From NCBI RefSeq assembly GCF_024294805.1, contig NZ_JANCLU010000017.1, forward strand, positions 1 through 64,000: a stretch of DNA of 64,000 nucleotides. Reading direction: 5' to 3'. The notes below the pieces were generated by a model. The model had not been told where the DNA came from and made no database searches. It saw only the letters and a program-made list of their open reading frames with translations. Source of the DNA: Alsobacter ponti. GTDB lineage: Bacteria; Pseudomonadota; Alphaproteobacteria; Rhizobiales; Beijerinckiaceae. Position 1 is the first letter of the stretch. The number at the start of each line of letters is the position of its first letter. Position numbers and translations under genes: made by a program. Below are positions 20,589 to 29,116 of the stretch, one piece after another.

Positions 20589-22334
20589 TCAGAAATCGAC
20601 GGAGTCGGCCGCCGTGCGGCCGGAGGCCCGCACCAGCGAGGCGTCCGGCAGGAGCGCCGGCGAGCCGGGATCGCGGAAGCGGTTGACGATGGGGTAGCGC
20701 CGGTCGCGGCCGAAATTGCGGCTCGTCACCTTGACGCCTGGGGCGGATTGCCGCCGCTTGTACTCGGCGAGGTAGAGCAGGCGCTCGACGCGCTTCACCG
20801 TGTCGAGGTCGTAGCCGCGCGCCACGATGTCGGAGACGCGCTCCTCCTTCTCGACGAGACCGACGAGGATGGCGTCGAGCACGTCGTAGGGCGGCAGCGA
20901 GTCCTGGTCGGTCTGGTTCTCGCGCAGTTCCGCCGAGGGGGCGCGGGTGATGATGTCGGTCGGGATGACGACGCCCTCGGGGCCGAGCGCGTCGGCGGGC
21001 CGCCAGCGGTTGCGCAGCTCGCACAGGCGGTAGACCTGCGTCTTGTACAGGTCCTTGATCGGGTTGAAGCCGCCGTTCATGTCGCCGTAGAGCGTGCAGT
21101 AGCCCACCGACATCTCGGACTTGTTGCCGGTGGTCACCACCATCGGGCCGAACTTGTTGGAGATCGACATGAGGATGGAGCCGCGCACGCGGCTCTGCAG
21201 GTTCTCCTCGGTCACGTCCGGGGCGCGGCCCTCGAACATCGGGGCGAGCGTGGCCTCGATGGCCTCGACGCCGGCGCCGATCGGCACGACGTCGTAGCGC
21301 ACGCCGAGCGCGTCGGCGCAGGCCTTGGCGTCGTCGAGGCTGCGCTGCGCGGTATAGCGGTAGGGCAGCATGACGCAATGCACGCGATCCGGCCCCAGCG
21401 CGTCGACGGCCATCGCCGCGCACAAAGCCGAGTCGATGCCGCCCGACAGCCCGAGCACGACGCCGGGGAAGCGGTTCTTCTCGACATAGTGGCGCAGGCC
21501 CAGCACGCAGGCGGCGTAGTCGGCCTCGTCGCCTTCCTCCCACACGGCGCGCGGCCCCTCGACGCAGCGCCAGCCGCCCGCCTCGCGCGCCCAGCGCGTG
21601 ATCGCCACCTCCTCGCGGAAGGCCGGCATCGAGGCCGCCAGCGACGAGTCGCCGTTGAGCACGAAGGACGCGCCGTCGAAGACCAGCTCGTCCTGGCCGC
21701 ACACCTGATTGAGGTAGACCAGCGGCAGGCCGCATTCGGCCACGCGCGCCACCGCGATGTTGAGGCGGGTGTCGTTCTTGTCGCGCCAGTAGGGCGAGCC
21801 GTTGGGCACCAGCAGGATCTCGCCGCCGGTCTCGCACAGGCACTCGACCACGGCGTCGGTCCAGATGTCCTCGCAGATCGGCACGCCGACGCGCAGGCCG
21901 CGCACGTTGACGGGGCCGGGCATCGGCCCCGCCTTGAACACGCGCTTCTCGTCGAACACGCCGTAGTTCGGCAGGTCCACCTTGAAGCGCACCGCCTCGA
22001 TGCGGCCGCCGTCGAGCAGCGCGAAGGCGTTGTAGACGTCCGCGCCTTCCGCCCAGGGCAGGCCGACCAGCACGGCGGGGCCGCCGTCTTCCGTCTCGCG
22101 CGCCAGCGCCTCGCAGGCGGCGCGGCAGGCCTCCTGGAAGGCGGGCTTGAGCACGAGGTCCTCCGGCGGATAGCCGGCCAGGAACAGCTCGGGGAACATC
22201 ACCAGGTCCGCCCCGGCCCGCGCCGCCTCGGCGCGCGCGCGGCGCACCTTGGCCGCGTTGCCGTCGACGTCGCCGACGGTGGGGTCGAGCTGCGCCAAAG
22301 CGAGGGTGAAAGTGTCGTCGATGCGTGTCGCCAT
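20589..22334 (-). CDS. nadE: Glutamine-dependent NAD(+) synthetase
   Basis: A 581-residue two-domain enzyme that makes NAD from deamido-NAD, ATP and glutamine. The N-terminal nitrilase-type glutaminase has its triad visible: Glu49 in MFPELFLAGYP, Lys118 in VRFKVDLPNYG and Cys154 in VPICEDIWTD. The C-terminal synthetase domain begins near residue 280 with the P-loop LGLSGGIDSAL (SGGIDS at 297-302), followed by TTGNKSEMSVGYCTLYGD. Length is typical for bacterial two-domain NadE. It is the first gene of a nadE-gltX pair, divergent from the outer-membrane protein gene. Confidence 0.97.
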   Translation of the reverse strand: MATRIDDTFTLALAQLDPTVGDVDGNAAKVRRARAEAARAGADLVMFPELFLAGYPPEDLVLKPAFQEACRAACEALARETEDGGPAVLVGLPWAEGADVYNAFALLDGGRIEAVRFKVDLPNYGVFDEKRVFKAGPMPGPVNVRGLRVGVPICEDIWTDAVVECLCETGGEILLVPNGSPYWRDKNDTRLNIAVARVAECGLPLVYLNQVCGQDELVFDGASFVLNGDSSLAASMPAFREEVAITRWAREAGGWRCVEGPRAVWEEGDEADYAACVLGLRHYVEKNRFPGVVLGLSGGIDSALCAAMAVDALGPDRVHCVMLPYRYTAQRSLDDAKACADALGVRYDVVPIGAGVEAIEATLAPMFEGRAPDVTEENLQSRVRGSILMSISNKFGPMVVTTGNKSEMSVGYCTLYGDMNGGFNPIKDLYKTQVYRLCELRNRWRPADALGPEGVVIPTDIITRAPSAELRENQTDQDSLPPYDVLDAILVGLVEKEERVSDIVARGYDLDTVKRVERLLYLAEYKRRQSAPGVKVTSRNFGRDRRYPIVNRFRDPGSPALLPDASLVRASGRTAADSVDF

Positions 22335-22499
22335 GCAGTCGGTTTAGAGCATGGCGCGCAAAAGGAAAATCGGCTTGTCCGCGAAACGGGCGCGTCGGGC
22401 GGGCGAGGGGACGTTCGCCGGCGAAGAAGCGGCGGGCGCGGCGAGCATCATCCGTCAAGTCGGCAAATCAAGTTATCGCGGCGGCAAGTTAACCGGACA

Positions 22500-22509
22500 G
22501 TAACGTTAC
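22500..22509. promoter_or_regulatory. Palindrome GTAACGTTAC between nadE and the outer-membrane gene
   Basis: A perfect 10-bp palindrome inside the AT-richest part of the 239-bp divergent region, 65 bp before the outer-membrane protein start. The surrounding AAGTTAACCGG and GATTTATTCC suggest a promoter zone. It could be an operator, but no known box is matched. Confidence 0.3.
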
Positions 22510-22573
22510 CGATTTATTCCTCAATCGTGTCCGGTCGCGCCCGCGACCATTCAGCATCGCACAGGACGAAGCC

Positions 22574-23440
22574 ATGCGCCTCGCCGCCAGACTGACCGTT
22601 CTCACGGTCGCCCTCGCCCCGGGAGCGGGCTATTCCGCCATCGGCGCGCTCGCCGCGGATTATTACCCGCCCGTCCCGGGCCAATCGGGCTACCACGCGC
22701 TGCCGCCGGCCTCCGGCCCGCAGGACTTCGAGTGGGGCGGGCTCTACGGCGGCATCTACGCCAGCTACACGGCCGCCGATTTCAGCGCCACCGACGCGGG
22801 CGTCGGCTTCGGCAACAACATCACGCTGGCGACCACGCCGCCGACGCCGACCACCTTCTCGGTGGGGCCGATCACCTTCGCCGGCCCGTCGGACAGCCGG
22901 GCCAATTTCGGCGCGTTCGCCGGCGTCAACTGGCGCTGGGACGACGTGGTCATCGGCCTGGAGGCGGACGTCAACTTCGCCGGGCTGAACGGCAAGTCGA
23001 GCACCAACTACAGCCAGATCGAGCCGCCCAGCTCCGGCGTCGCCTACGGCATTACGGCGGTGGGCGCCAACGAGTACAAGATGAACGGCTACGGCATCCT
23101 CAAGGCGCGCGCCGGCATGCCGATCGGCCGCCTCCTGCCCTACGCCACGGTCGGCCTCGCCATCGGCTACGCCAGCGCCTCGGCCTCGTTCACCGGCACG
23201 CAGGAGACCTACAGCGTCGCCGGCAACGTCTACACCGTCACGGCCGTCGACCCGCTCACCCCGCAATACGCCAAGAAGGACAGCTGGATCCTCGGCGCGG
23301 CGCTGGGCGCGGGCCTCGATTACGCCATCGTCGACAACGTCATGCTGCGCGCCGAGTACCAGTTCGTCGCCTTCGACAAGATCCTCGGCCAGCAGGCCAC
23401 GCTCAACGTCGTCAAGGCCGGCATCGGCGTGAAGTACTGA
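22574..23440 (+). CDS. Outer-membrane beta-barrel protein (Omp25/Omp31-type), first copy
   Basis: A 288-residue exported protein with a signal peptide ending near GALAADYY and a C-terminal aromatic residue (VKAGIGVKY), the mark of BAM-inserted barrels. The mature start WGGLYGGIYASY is the family's WTGFYxG-type first strand; later FAGVNWRWDDVVIGLEADV, LKARAGMPIGRLLPYATVGLA and LRAEYQFVAFD are the alternating strands of an eight-stranded barrel. Such proteins are abundant structural or adhesion-related barrels in Rhizobiales. A second, shorter paralogue is at 59428. It converges on the DUF2865 gene with a 4-nt gap. Confidence 0.9.
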   Translation: MRLAARLTVLTVALAPGAGYSAIGALAADYYPPVPGQSGYHALPPASGPQDFEWGGLYGGIYASYTAADFSATDAGVGFGNNITLATTPPTPTTFSVGPITFAGPSDSRANFGAFAGVNWRWDDVVIGLEADVNFAGLNGKSSTNYSQIEPPSSGVAYGITAVGANEYKMNGYGILKARAGMPIGRLLPYATVGLAIGYASASASFTGTQETYSVAGNVYTVTAVDPLTPQYAKKDSWILGAALGAGLDYAIVDNVMLRAEYQFVAFDKILGQQATLNVVKAGIGVKY

Positions 23441-23444
23441 GCCC

Positions 23445-24473
23445 TCAGCGCGTCGCCGGCGCGGGCGTCGCCGCCTGCCGCGGCGGCGCGGGCTTGGCCG
23501 GCGCGGCGGCGGGCTTGGCGGGCGGCGGCTTGGCCGCGCTCGCCTTGGCCGGGATCGGCTTCGGCGCGGCGGGCTCCGGCGCGCGCGACATCTCCAGCGA
23601 TTTCTGCTCCGTCACCACGATGTCGCCGGGCCGCGCCGAGACCAGCTTGTCGGCGTCGCTGAGCGCCTCCACCCAGCTCTGCCCCGGACGCCGGCATCCG
23701 CAGGACGGATCGTAGGCGCGGCGGTAGCGGAAGGCGTTGGGCAGCGAGGAATAATACTCCCCCGTCAGCGACTGCGCCTGCTCCGCCGACTGGCCGGAGG
23801 GCGTCACGAACAGCTCCACTTCGGCGGCCGGGCACGAGGCCTGGCACAGGGCCGAGTCGGTTTCGAAGCGGCCGCGCGGCGCGCTCGTGCTGATCGGGAA
23901 GTAGTAGCCGTCGCACTTGCGCACGCACAGCGTCCTGTAGGAGCCGTCGCCGAAATCCGCGCCGACCGGCGGCGGCGGCGGCAGGTCCTCGCCGGGGCCG
24001 CTCTCGTCCTCGCCGGAGCCGAACAACTGCTCGAACAGCCCGCCGCGCGCCGGGCGGACGGGGGCCGCGCCCCGGCAATTGGCTTCGAAGGCGGCGGTCA
24101 GCGCCGCGCGCTGCGCCTCCAGCCCGCCGCCGCCGCGCTGCGCCTGCGCCTCCAGCGAGGCGAGGCTGGACTGCATCTGCGCGATCTGGGCGTCGAGCTG
24201 GCCGCACTGCGCCGGGCGAGGCTCGCCGAAGAAGATCAGGCGCGGGCGGTCGCAGCCGATCGAGCGCGCATAGGCCGTGGTGCGGTCGAGCTCGGCGCGC
24301 TGGCGGCGCACGTTGTCGCCGGCGCTGGGGTTGCGGCCGGCCGACACCGCCCCGTCGAGCGCCGCGATGTCGGCGCGCAGCCGGTCGCACGAGGCGTTCT
24401 GCGCGGCGGCCGCGCCGGCGAAGGCGAGGCCGGCGGCCGCCGCGAGCGCGGCGAGGCAATGTCTGGCGTTCAC
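23445..24473 (-). CDS. DUF2865-domain exported protein
   Basis: A 342-residue exported protein with a GTG start (24471-24473), chosen because it places a clean signal peptide (LAALAAAAGLAFAGAAAAQ) at the N-terminus; the frame is open another 107 codons. A helical region with SIGCDRPRLIFFGEPRPAQC and the Gln-rich DAQIAQMQSSLASLEAQAQR precedes the DUF2865 core, recognisable by CVRKCDGYYFPIS, ALCQASCP and YDPSCGCRRPGQSW; the paired cysteines probably form disulfides in the periplasm. The tail (from about 300) is Pro/Ala/Lys low complexity, like a cell-wall-spanning segment. Function unknown; the family is typical of Hyphomicrobiales. Confidence 0.88.
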   Translation of the reverse strand: MNARHCLAALAAAAGLAFAGAAAAQNASCDRLRADIAALDGAVSAGRNPSAGDNVRRQRAELDRTTAYARSIGCDRPRLIFFGEPRPAQCGQLDAQIAQMQSSLASLEAQAQRGGGGLEAQRAALTAAFEANCRGAAPVRPARGGLFEQLFGSGEDESGPGEDLPPPPPVGADFGDGSYRTLCVRKCDGYYFPISTSAPRGRFETDSALCQASCPAAEVELFVTPSGQSAEQAQSLTGEYYSSLPNAFRYRRAYDPSCGCRRPGQSWVEALSDADKLVSARPGDIVVTEQKSLEMSRAPEPAAPKPIPAKASAAKPPPAKPAAAPAKPAPPRQAATPAPATR

Positions 24474-24537
24474 GCGCGGACTCCGTCCCGGCTCGGGGGC
24501 CGGCGAGCGCGATCTTGGCCGCACATCGTGGCGAGAC

Positions 24538-25800
24538 TCAAGCGAGCCCGAGAGATTCCTGTGGCTTGCCATCCTCGCCGGGGCGGCGCGGGCCGCGCTC
24601 GGCGTCGAGCAGCGCGCGGAAATCGGCCATCCCCATCGGTTTCGCGTAGAAGTAGCCCTGCGCGACGTCGCAACCCTCGTCCCGCAGCAGCGCCGCGACC
24701 TCAGCCGATTCGACCCCCTCCGCCACCGCCCGCATGCCGAAGCCGCGCGCCAGCGACAGCATCGCCCGCACGATCTGCAGCGCGTAGGGGTCACGGTCGC
24801 AGTGGCGCACGAAGGAGCGGTCGAGCTTCAGCTCGCTGAAGGGCAGGCGCAGCAGCGTCAGCAGCGACGAGTAGCCGGTGCCGAAATCGTCGAGCGAGAG
24901 CAGGCAGCCCTTGATGCGCAGCCGCGTGAGGATGTCGGTGATCAGCGGGGCCTCGGAGGTCGCCACCGTCTCGGTGATCTCCACCGTCAGCCGCTCCGGC
25001 GGCAGGCCGGCCTCGGCGAGCGCCGCCTCGACGCGGTCCGGCCATTCGACGTCGACCAGCGCCGTCGCGGGCACGTTGACGGCGACGCCGACATCCGCGA
25101 CCTCCCGCCAGCGCGCCATGTCGCGCAGCGCCGCGCGCAGCATGGCGTCGGTGAACGCGGCCGACAGCCCCGCCGCCTCGGCGACAGGCACGAACTGCGT
25201 CGGCGGCACCAGGCCCAGCGTCGGGCTGGTCCAGCGCGCCAGCGCCTCCACCCCGATGACGCGCCCCGTCGCGAGGTCGACCTTGGGCTGGTAGACCGGC
25301 GCGATCTCGCCGCTCTCCAGCGCCTCGCGCAGTTCCGCCGCCTCGAAGCGCGGCGGCGCGCCGGCGACCGAGTCGCGCGGCGCGGCGCTCCGCGTGGCGG
25401 CGGCCAGGCGGTCGCGCACGTCCGGGAAGTGGATCGGCTTGCGCAGCGTGCCGAGCGTCGTCAGCCCCATGGCGCGCGCGTAGCGCAGCGCGCCGTCGCG
25501 GATGCGTTCCTCCATGCCGGAGACGACCAGCAGGGACGGGCTCTGGCCCGCCTCCGCGACGTGGCGCACCAGCTCCACGCCGTCGCGCCCGCCGAGCGAC
25601 AGGTCGAGGATGATGGTGGCGTAGCCGCGCGTGCGCAGCCGGGCCACCGCCTCGTCCAGCGACGAGGCGGTGTCGACGGCGAAGCCGCACCGCCGCGCCA
25701 TGCCGGCGAGGATCAGCACCTGCAGCCGGTCGTCGTCGACCACAAGCAGGTTGCGCCCGCGCGGGGCGGCGTCGAGGGGGAAGGCGGCGGCCGCCGACAT
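24538..25800 (-). CDS. Response regulator with EAL domain, c-di-GMP phosphodiesterase
   Basis: A 420-residue two-domain regulator. Residues about 15-135 are a receiver domain with acidic pocket VVDDD, phospho-acceptor Asp66 (ILDLSLGG), Ser in VVSGM and Lys121 in LRKPI. Residues about 150-405 form an EAL domain with the full catalytic set: EAL at 185-187, Asn in AVNVPATAL, Glu in VEITETV, DDFGTGYSS, Lys in ELKLDRSF, and Glu in AEGVES, so hydrolysis of cyclic di-GMP is expected. The start overlaps the stop of the upstream histidine kinase by one base (TGATG), indicating translational coupling and a cognate pair. Confidence 0.93.
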   Translation of the reverse strand: MSAAAAFPLDAAPRGRNLLVVDDDRLQVLILAGMARRCGFAVDTASSLDEAVARLRTRGYATIILDLSLGGRDGVELVRHVAEAGQSPSLLVVSGMEERIRDGALRYARAMGLTTLGTLRKPIHFPDVRDRLAAATRSAAPRDSVAGAPPRFEAAELREALESGEIAPVYQPKVDLATGRVIGVEALARWTSPTLGLVPPTQFVPVAEAAGLSAAFTDAMLRAALRDMARWREVADVGVAVNVPATALVDVEWPDRVEAALAEAGLPPERLTVEITETVATSEAPLITDILTRLRIKGCLLSLDDFGTGYSSLLTLLRLPFSELKLDRSFVRHCDRDPYALQIVRAMLSLARGFGMRAVAEGVESAEVAALLRDEGCDVAQGYFYAKPMGMADFRALLDAERGPRRPGEDGKPQESLGLA

Positions 25801-27665
25801 CAGCACCCCTCCAGTGCGGCGCGCGCCTCGCCGAACGCGGCGTCGAGCGCCGTGACCTGGCGTTCGAGAGCTTCGACGTCGAGCCCGGCGGCATCCCGCT
25901 CCAGCCCCTCCGCGATCGCGGCGAGGCCGGCGAGCCCCATGGCGGTGGCGGCCGAGCGGATGGCGTGGGCCAGCAGGCCGATCCGGCGCGGATCGCCCAG
26001 CCCGTCCCGCATGGCGGCGATGCGGGCGGCCGTGTCGGTCACGAAGACCTCCACCAATTCGTCCAGCTCCGCCGCGTCCATGGCGTCGCGCAGCGCCGCC
26101 AGCGGCGCGTCGCCCGGGCCGCCCGGCGCGGGGTCGGCTCCGGCGCGCGGCGTCGCCAGCACGCGCTGCAGCGCCTCGCGGCTCAGCGGCTTGGCGGCGA
26201 CCGCGTCGACGCCCGCCGCGCGCGCCGCCTCGGCGTCGGCGGCGAGCGTGCTGGCGGTGAGCGCGACGATGGGCACGTCGCAATTCGGGGCGGGCAGGGC
26301 GCGAATGGCGCGCGCCGCCGCGTAGCCGTCCATGCCGGGCATCATCAGGTCCATCAGCACCGCGTCGAAACGTTGCGCCGCCGCGGCGCGCACGGCGGCC
26401 TCGCCGTCCGCCACGGCGACATGAGCGAAGCCCAGCCGCTCGAGCTGCGCGGCGAGCACCATCCGGTTGGTCGGCACGTCCTCGGCCAGCAACACCAGCC
26501 CGCGCGGCGCGCTCCCCGGGCGCGGCGGCGGCGAATCGGCCGCGGCGGCGAGCGCGGCCGCCGTCGCGGCGGGGGTTGTCGGCTTGGCGAGCACGAGGTC
26601 GAAGCCGCGCGCCGCGCCCGGTTCGCCGCACGCCGGGGCGGCGGCGGCGAGCACGAGGCGCGCCCCGGCGGCGCGCCGGCGAAGGCCCGCGGCGAGCGCC
26701 TCCACGCCCTCGTCGCCCAGCGTCTCGTCCACCAGCACGGCGTCGACGCTCGCCTCGGCCAGCGCCGCCGTGGCGGACGCGGCGTCCGAAGCGACGCGGA
26801 AATCCGCGCCGAGCGCGGCCAGGCAGCGCGCGTGGAACTCGCGCGCCCCCGCGTTGGCGGCCACCACGAGAAGGCGGCGGCCCGCGAGCGCGCGAGACAG
26901 GGGCGCGCGCCCGCGGGCCGCCCTGAGCGGCAGTTCGACGCGAAACGTGCTCCCGACGTCCGGGCGGGAGCTCACGTCGATGACGCCGCCCAGCAGCCGG
27001 GCGATGCGGCGCGAGATCGCGAGGCCGAGCCCCGTGCCTCCGAACCGTCGCGCGATGCTGGAATCGACCTGGACGAATTCGCCGAACAGGCGCGGCAGCG
27101 CCTCGGCCGGGATGCCGATTCCGGTGTCGCGCACCAGGATCTCCAGGCGCGGCTCGCCGTCCTCGCCATCGGCCTTGCGCCGCGCCTCGAGCAGCACGTG
27201 GCCCCTGGCGGTGAACTTCACGCCGTTGCCCACCAGGTTCACCAGCACCTGCCGCAGCAGGTCGGCGTCGCCGCGCACCATGGCCGGCAGGTCGGGCGAG
27301 GCGAACGCGCCGAGGAAGAGCCCCTTGGCGTGGGCGGCGGGGGCCGCCATCTCGGCCACTTCGTGCAGCAGCGCGGCCAGGTCGAACTCCGCGTCGGCGG
27401 GCTCCACCCGCCCGGCCTCGAGCTTGGAGAAGGCGAGCACGTCGTCGACGACGCGCAGGAGATGGTCGGCGGAGCCGCGCAGCGCATCCACGTAGCGGCG
27501 GTGCTCGGGGGCGAGCGGGAAATCCTGCATCGCCTCGGCGATGCCGACGATGCCGTTCAGCGGCGTGCGGATCTCGTGACTCATCATCGCCAGGAAGGCG
27601 GTGCGGTCGCTGGCGGGCGAGCCGGAAGGCGCGCCGAGGGGCGCGGACGGGTCCATGACAACCAT
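25800..27665 (-). CDS. Hybrid histidine kinase with receiver and Hpt domains
   Basis: A 621-residue soluble sensor kinase with no clear membrane segment or PAS domain. Order of domains: HisKA with phospho-His30 in MMSHEIRTPLNG; HATPase_c with N-box VLVNLVGNGVKF, DTGIGIP and GGTGLGLAI; a degenerate receiver-like segment (about 270-370) lacking a clear acidic pocket; a functional receiver with LLAEDVPTNR, Asp in LMDLMMPGMDG, ALTAS and AKPLS; and a C-terminal Hpt with His in LLAHAIRSAATAMGLAG. ATG at 27665 or 27656 are both plausible; upstream codons to 27734 are AT-rich and look non-coding. It probably passes phosphate to the coupled EAL regulator. Confidence 0.9.
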   Translation of the reverse strand: MVVMDPSAPLGAPSGSPASDRTAFLAMMSHEIRTPLNGIVGIAEAMQDFPLAPEHRRYVDALRGSADHLLRVVDDVLAFSKLEAGRVEPADAEFDLAALLHEVAEMAAPAAHAKGLFLGAFASPDLPAMVRGDADLLRQVLVNLVGNGVKFTARGHVLLEARRKADGEDGEPRLEILVRDTGIGIPAEALPRLFGEFVQVDSSIARRFGGTGLGLAISRRIARLLGGVIDVSSRPDVGSTFRVELPLRAARGRAPLSRALAGRRLLVVAANAGAREFHARCLAALGADFRVASDAASATAALAEASVDAVLVDETLGDEGVEALAAGLRRRAAGARLVLAAAAPACGEPGAARGFDLVLAKPTTPAATAAALAAAADSPPPRPGSAPRGLVLLAEDVPTNRMVLAAQLERLGFAHVAVADGEAAVRAAAAQRFDAVLMDLMMPGMDGYAAARAIRALPAPNCDVPIVALTASTLAADAEAARAAGVDAVAAKPLSREALQRVLATPRAGADPAPGGPGDAPLAALRDAMDAAELDELVEVFVTDTAARIAAMRDGLGDPRRIGLLAHAIRSAATAMGLAGLAAIAEGLERDAAGLDVEALERQVTALDAAFGEARAALEGC

Positions 27666-27839
27666 TGCTGAAAAGACTTCGTTCGCAATCGGCGTCCGCA
27701 ACCGGACGGAAAAAGATACTGAAAACGCAACCATATGACGTGACGCGCCTTAAGCAATCGTAAGCGCCGCCGTGGGCGCGCCCGGCCGCGCATTGGCGAT
27801 GCGGCGCGGCGTTCCTATCTACGGCGGATGGAGGACGCG

Positions 27840-28382
27840 ATGACCCGATCCGCACCGAGCCGCACGCTCCCGACGATCCTCGCCGCGCTGGTCTGCGCCG
27901 CGGCGGCGCTGGCCGTCGCCACGCCCGCGCGGGCGCAGGAGCCGGAGGTGATCTTCAAGAAATCGACCGTGTGGAAGATGCTGACGCCGGACGACAAGCT
28001 CGTCACCTACGCGCTGGACGATCCGGGCGTGGAGGGCGTCACCTGCTACTACACCGCGCCGGAGCGCGGCGGCGTCAAGGGAATGCTCGGCGTGGCGGAG
28101 GAGGTCTCCGACATCTCGCTCGCCTGCCGGCAGACGGGGCCGATCAAGATCAAGGAGAAGTTCTCGCAGGGCGAGGTCGTGTTCCGCGCCTCGCGCTCGC
28201 TGATCTTCAAGAAGATGCAGATCGTGCGCGGCTGCGACGCCAAGCGCAACGTGCTGGTCTACCTGGTTTATTCGGATCGCATCATCGAGGGCTCGCCGAA
28301 GAATTCGACGTCGGCCGTGCCGGTGATGCCGTGGGGCGCGGCGGCGGACACGCCGCGCTGCGCCGACTTCGTCAAGAGCTGA
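27840..28382 (+). CDS. creA: CreA family exported protein
   Basis: A 180-residue protein matching CreA along its length, including VWKMLTPDDKLVTYALDDP, VEGVTCYYTAPERGGVKG, ACRQTGPI, GEVVFRASRSLIFKKMQIV, DAKRNVLVYLVYSDRIIEG and SPKNSTSAVPVMPWG. CreA is a periplasmic protein of unknown role named for its position in the E. coli creABCD locus; here no creBCD genes are adjacent. A signal peptide ends near ARAQEPE. The ATG at 27840 is chosen over one at 27828 because GGAGG (27830-27834) lies 5 nt before it. Divergent from the kinase gene. Confidence 0.9.
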   Translation: MTRSAPSRTLPTILAALVCAAAALAVATPARAQEPEVIFKKSTVWKMLTPDDKLVTYALDDPGVEGVTCYYTAPERGGVKGMLGVAEEVSDISLACRQTGPIKIKEKFSQGEVVFRASRSLIFKKMQIVRGCDAKRNVLVYLVYSDRIIEGSPKNSTSAVPVMPWGAAADTPRCADFVKS

Positions 28383-28421
28383 GCGGCGCGCCCGCGCCGC
28401 CGCTCTGCCCGTTGCGGAGTC

Positions 28422-28712
28422 TTACTCGTTGCAGGTGATGGTGTAGGTGCGCTCGGACGTCGCGCCCGCGCGGGCGATGGCCGCCGTCACCTCGACCGGG
28501 TCGGACGGGCCGAAGGAGGCCGCGGCGCCCATGCCCTGCGCGCGGCACCACGCGTCGGCGACGATGCGTCCGCAGGCCGAGCCGTCGGCCAGGCAGTCCG
28601 CGACGCCGTAGCCGTCATTGGCCGGCACGATGAAGGAGCGCATTTCGGCGGTGGCCGGCAGCGCAGACAGAGTCGAGCCGAGCAACAGGGTCGCGAGAGC
28701 GAAGCGCGTCAT
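28422..28712 (-). CDS. Hypothetical small exported cysteine-containing protein
   Basis: A 96-residue product with an obvious Sec signal peptide (LATLLLGSTLSALPATA) cleaved before EMRSF. The mature 74 residues hold four cysteines, in CLADGSACGRIVADAWC and ITCNE, likely two disulfides in the periplasm. The DAWCRAQGMG segment after a DG-x-A-C-G turn recalls small Rhizobiales exported proteins of unknown function; I do not recognise a named domain. Converges with creA, 39 nt apart. Confidence 0.75.
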   Translation of the reverse strand: MTRFALATLLLGSTLSALPATAEMRSFIVPANDGYGVADCLADGSACGRIVADAWCRAQGMGAAASFGPSDPVEVTAAIARAGATSERTYTITCNE

Positions 28713-29116
28713 GGAAATTCGGGTCCGGGGAGAAGTGACGCGCAGCAGAATGCCGGCATCACGGTAATAATCAGTTAATGGCGATGACGTTCCAACGCAG
28801 TGCGATCCGGCACGCATCGGCTGAGCGGTTGCACTAGACGTCGCACGACCGCTTCGCAAGCGTTAAGGATGCGTCGCCCCCAGGCTTTCCCGGGGTGTGG
28901 AGCTTGCGCCACAGACGGCGCGATACAGGCGGCGAGGACTTGGCCGTTCGGCGGGTTGACCTCGCGGCCCGGCGCGGGCATGGTGCGCGCCATGATGGCC
29001 TCGTCGTTCGCGACCTTCCGAATCCTCATTTGCAGCTAGCGTCACCGCTGGCTGGAGCCGTCATTCTCTGACATATCGGAGCGGTTGTCCCGGCCAGCCT
29101 GGCAAGGTGGAACCGC
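28713..29116. other. 404-bp intergenic region between divergent genes
   Basis: This holds the promoters of the small exported protein (minus) and cysS (plus). The stretch next to 28713 is AT-richer (CGGTAATAATCAGTTAATGG at about 28763-28782), fitting a promoter for the minus gene. Open frames of 80-84 codons cross the middle on both strands, but none has a ribosome-binding site or recognisable domain. GACATATCGG at about 29069-29078 could belong to a cysS promoter. Confidence 0.5.

Noticed and set aside
19969-22458. Minus-strand frame of 829 codons across nadE and the start of gltX
   Set aside because: Arg-rich low-complexity translation; the nadE and gltX frames contain every catalytic motif in the expected order.
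20406-22595. Plus-strand frame of about 729 codons across nadE
   Set aside because: Antisense shadow of nadE with no recognisable motif.
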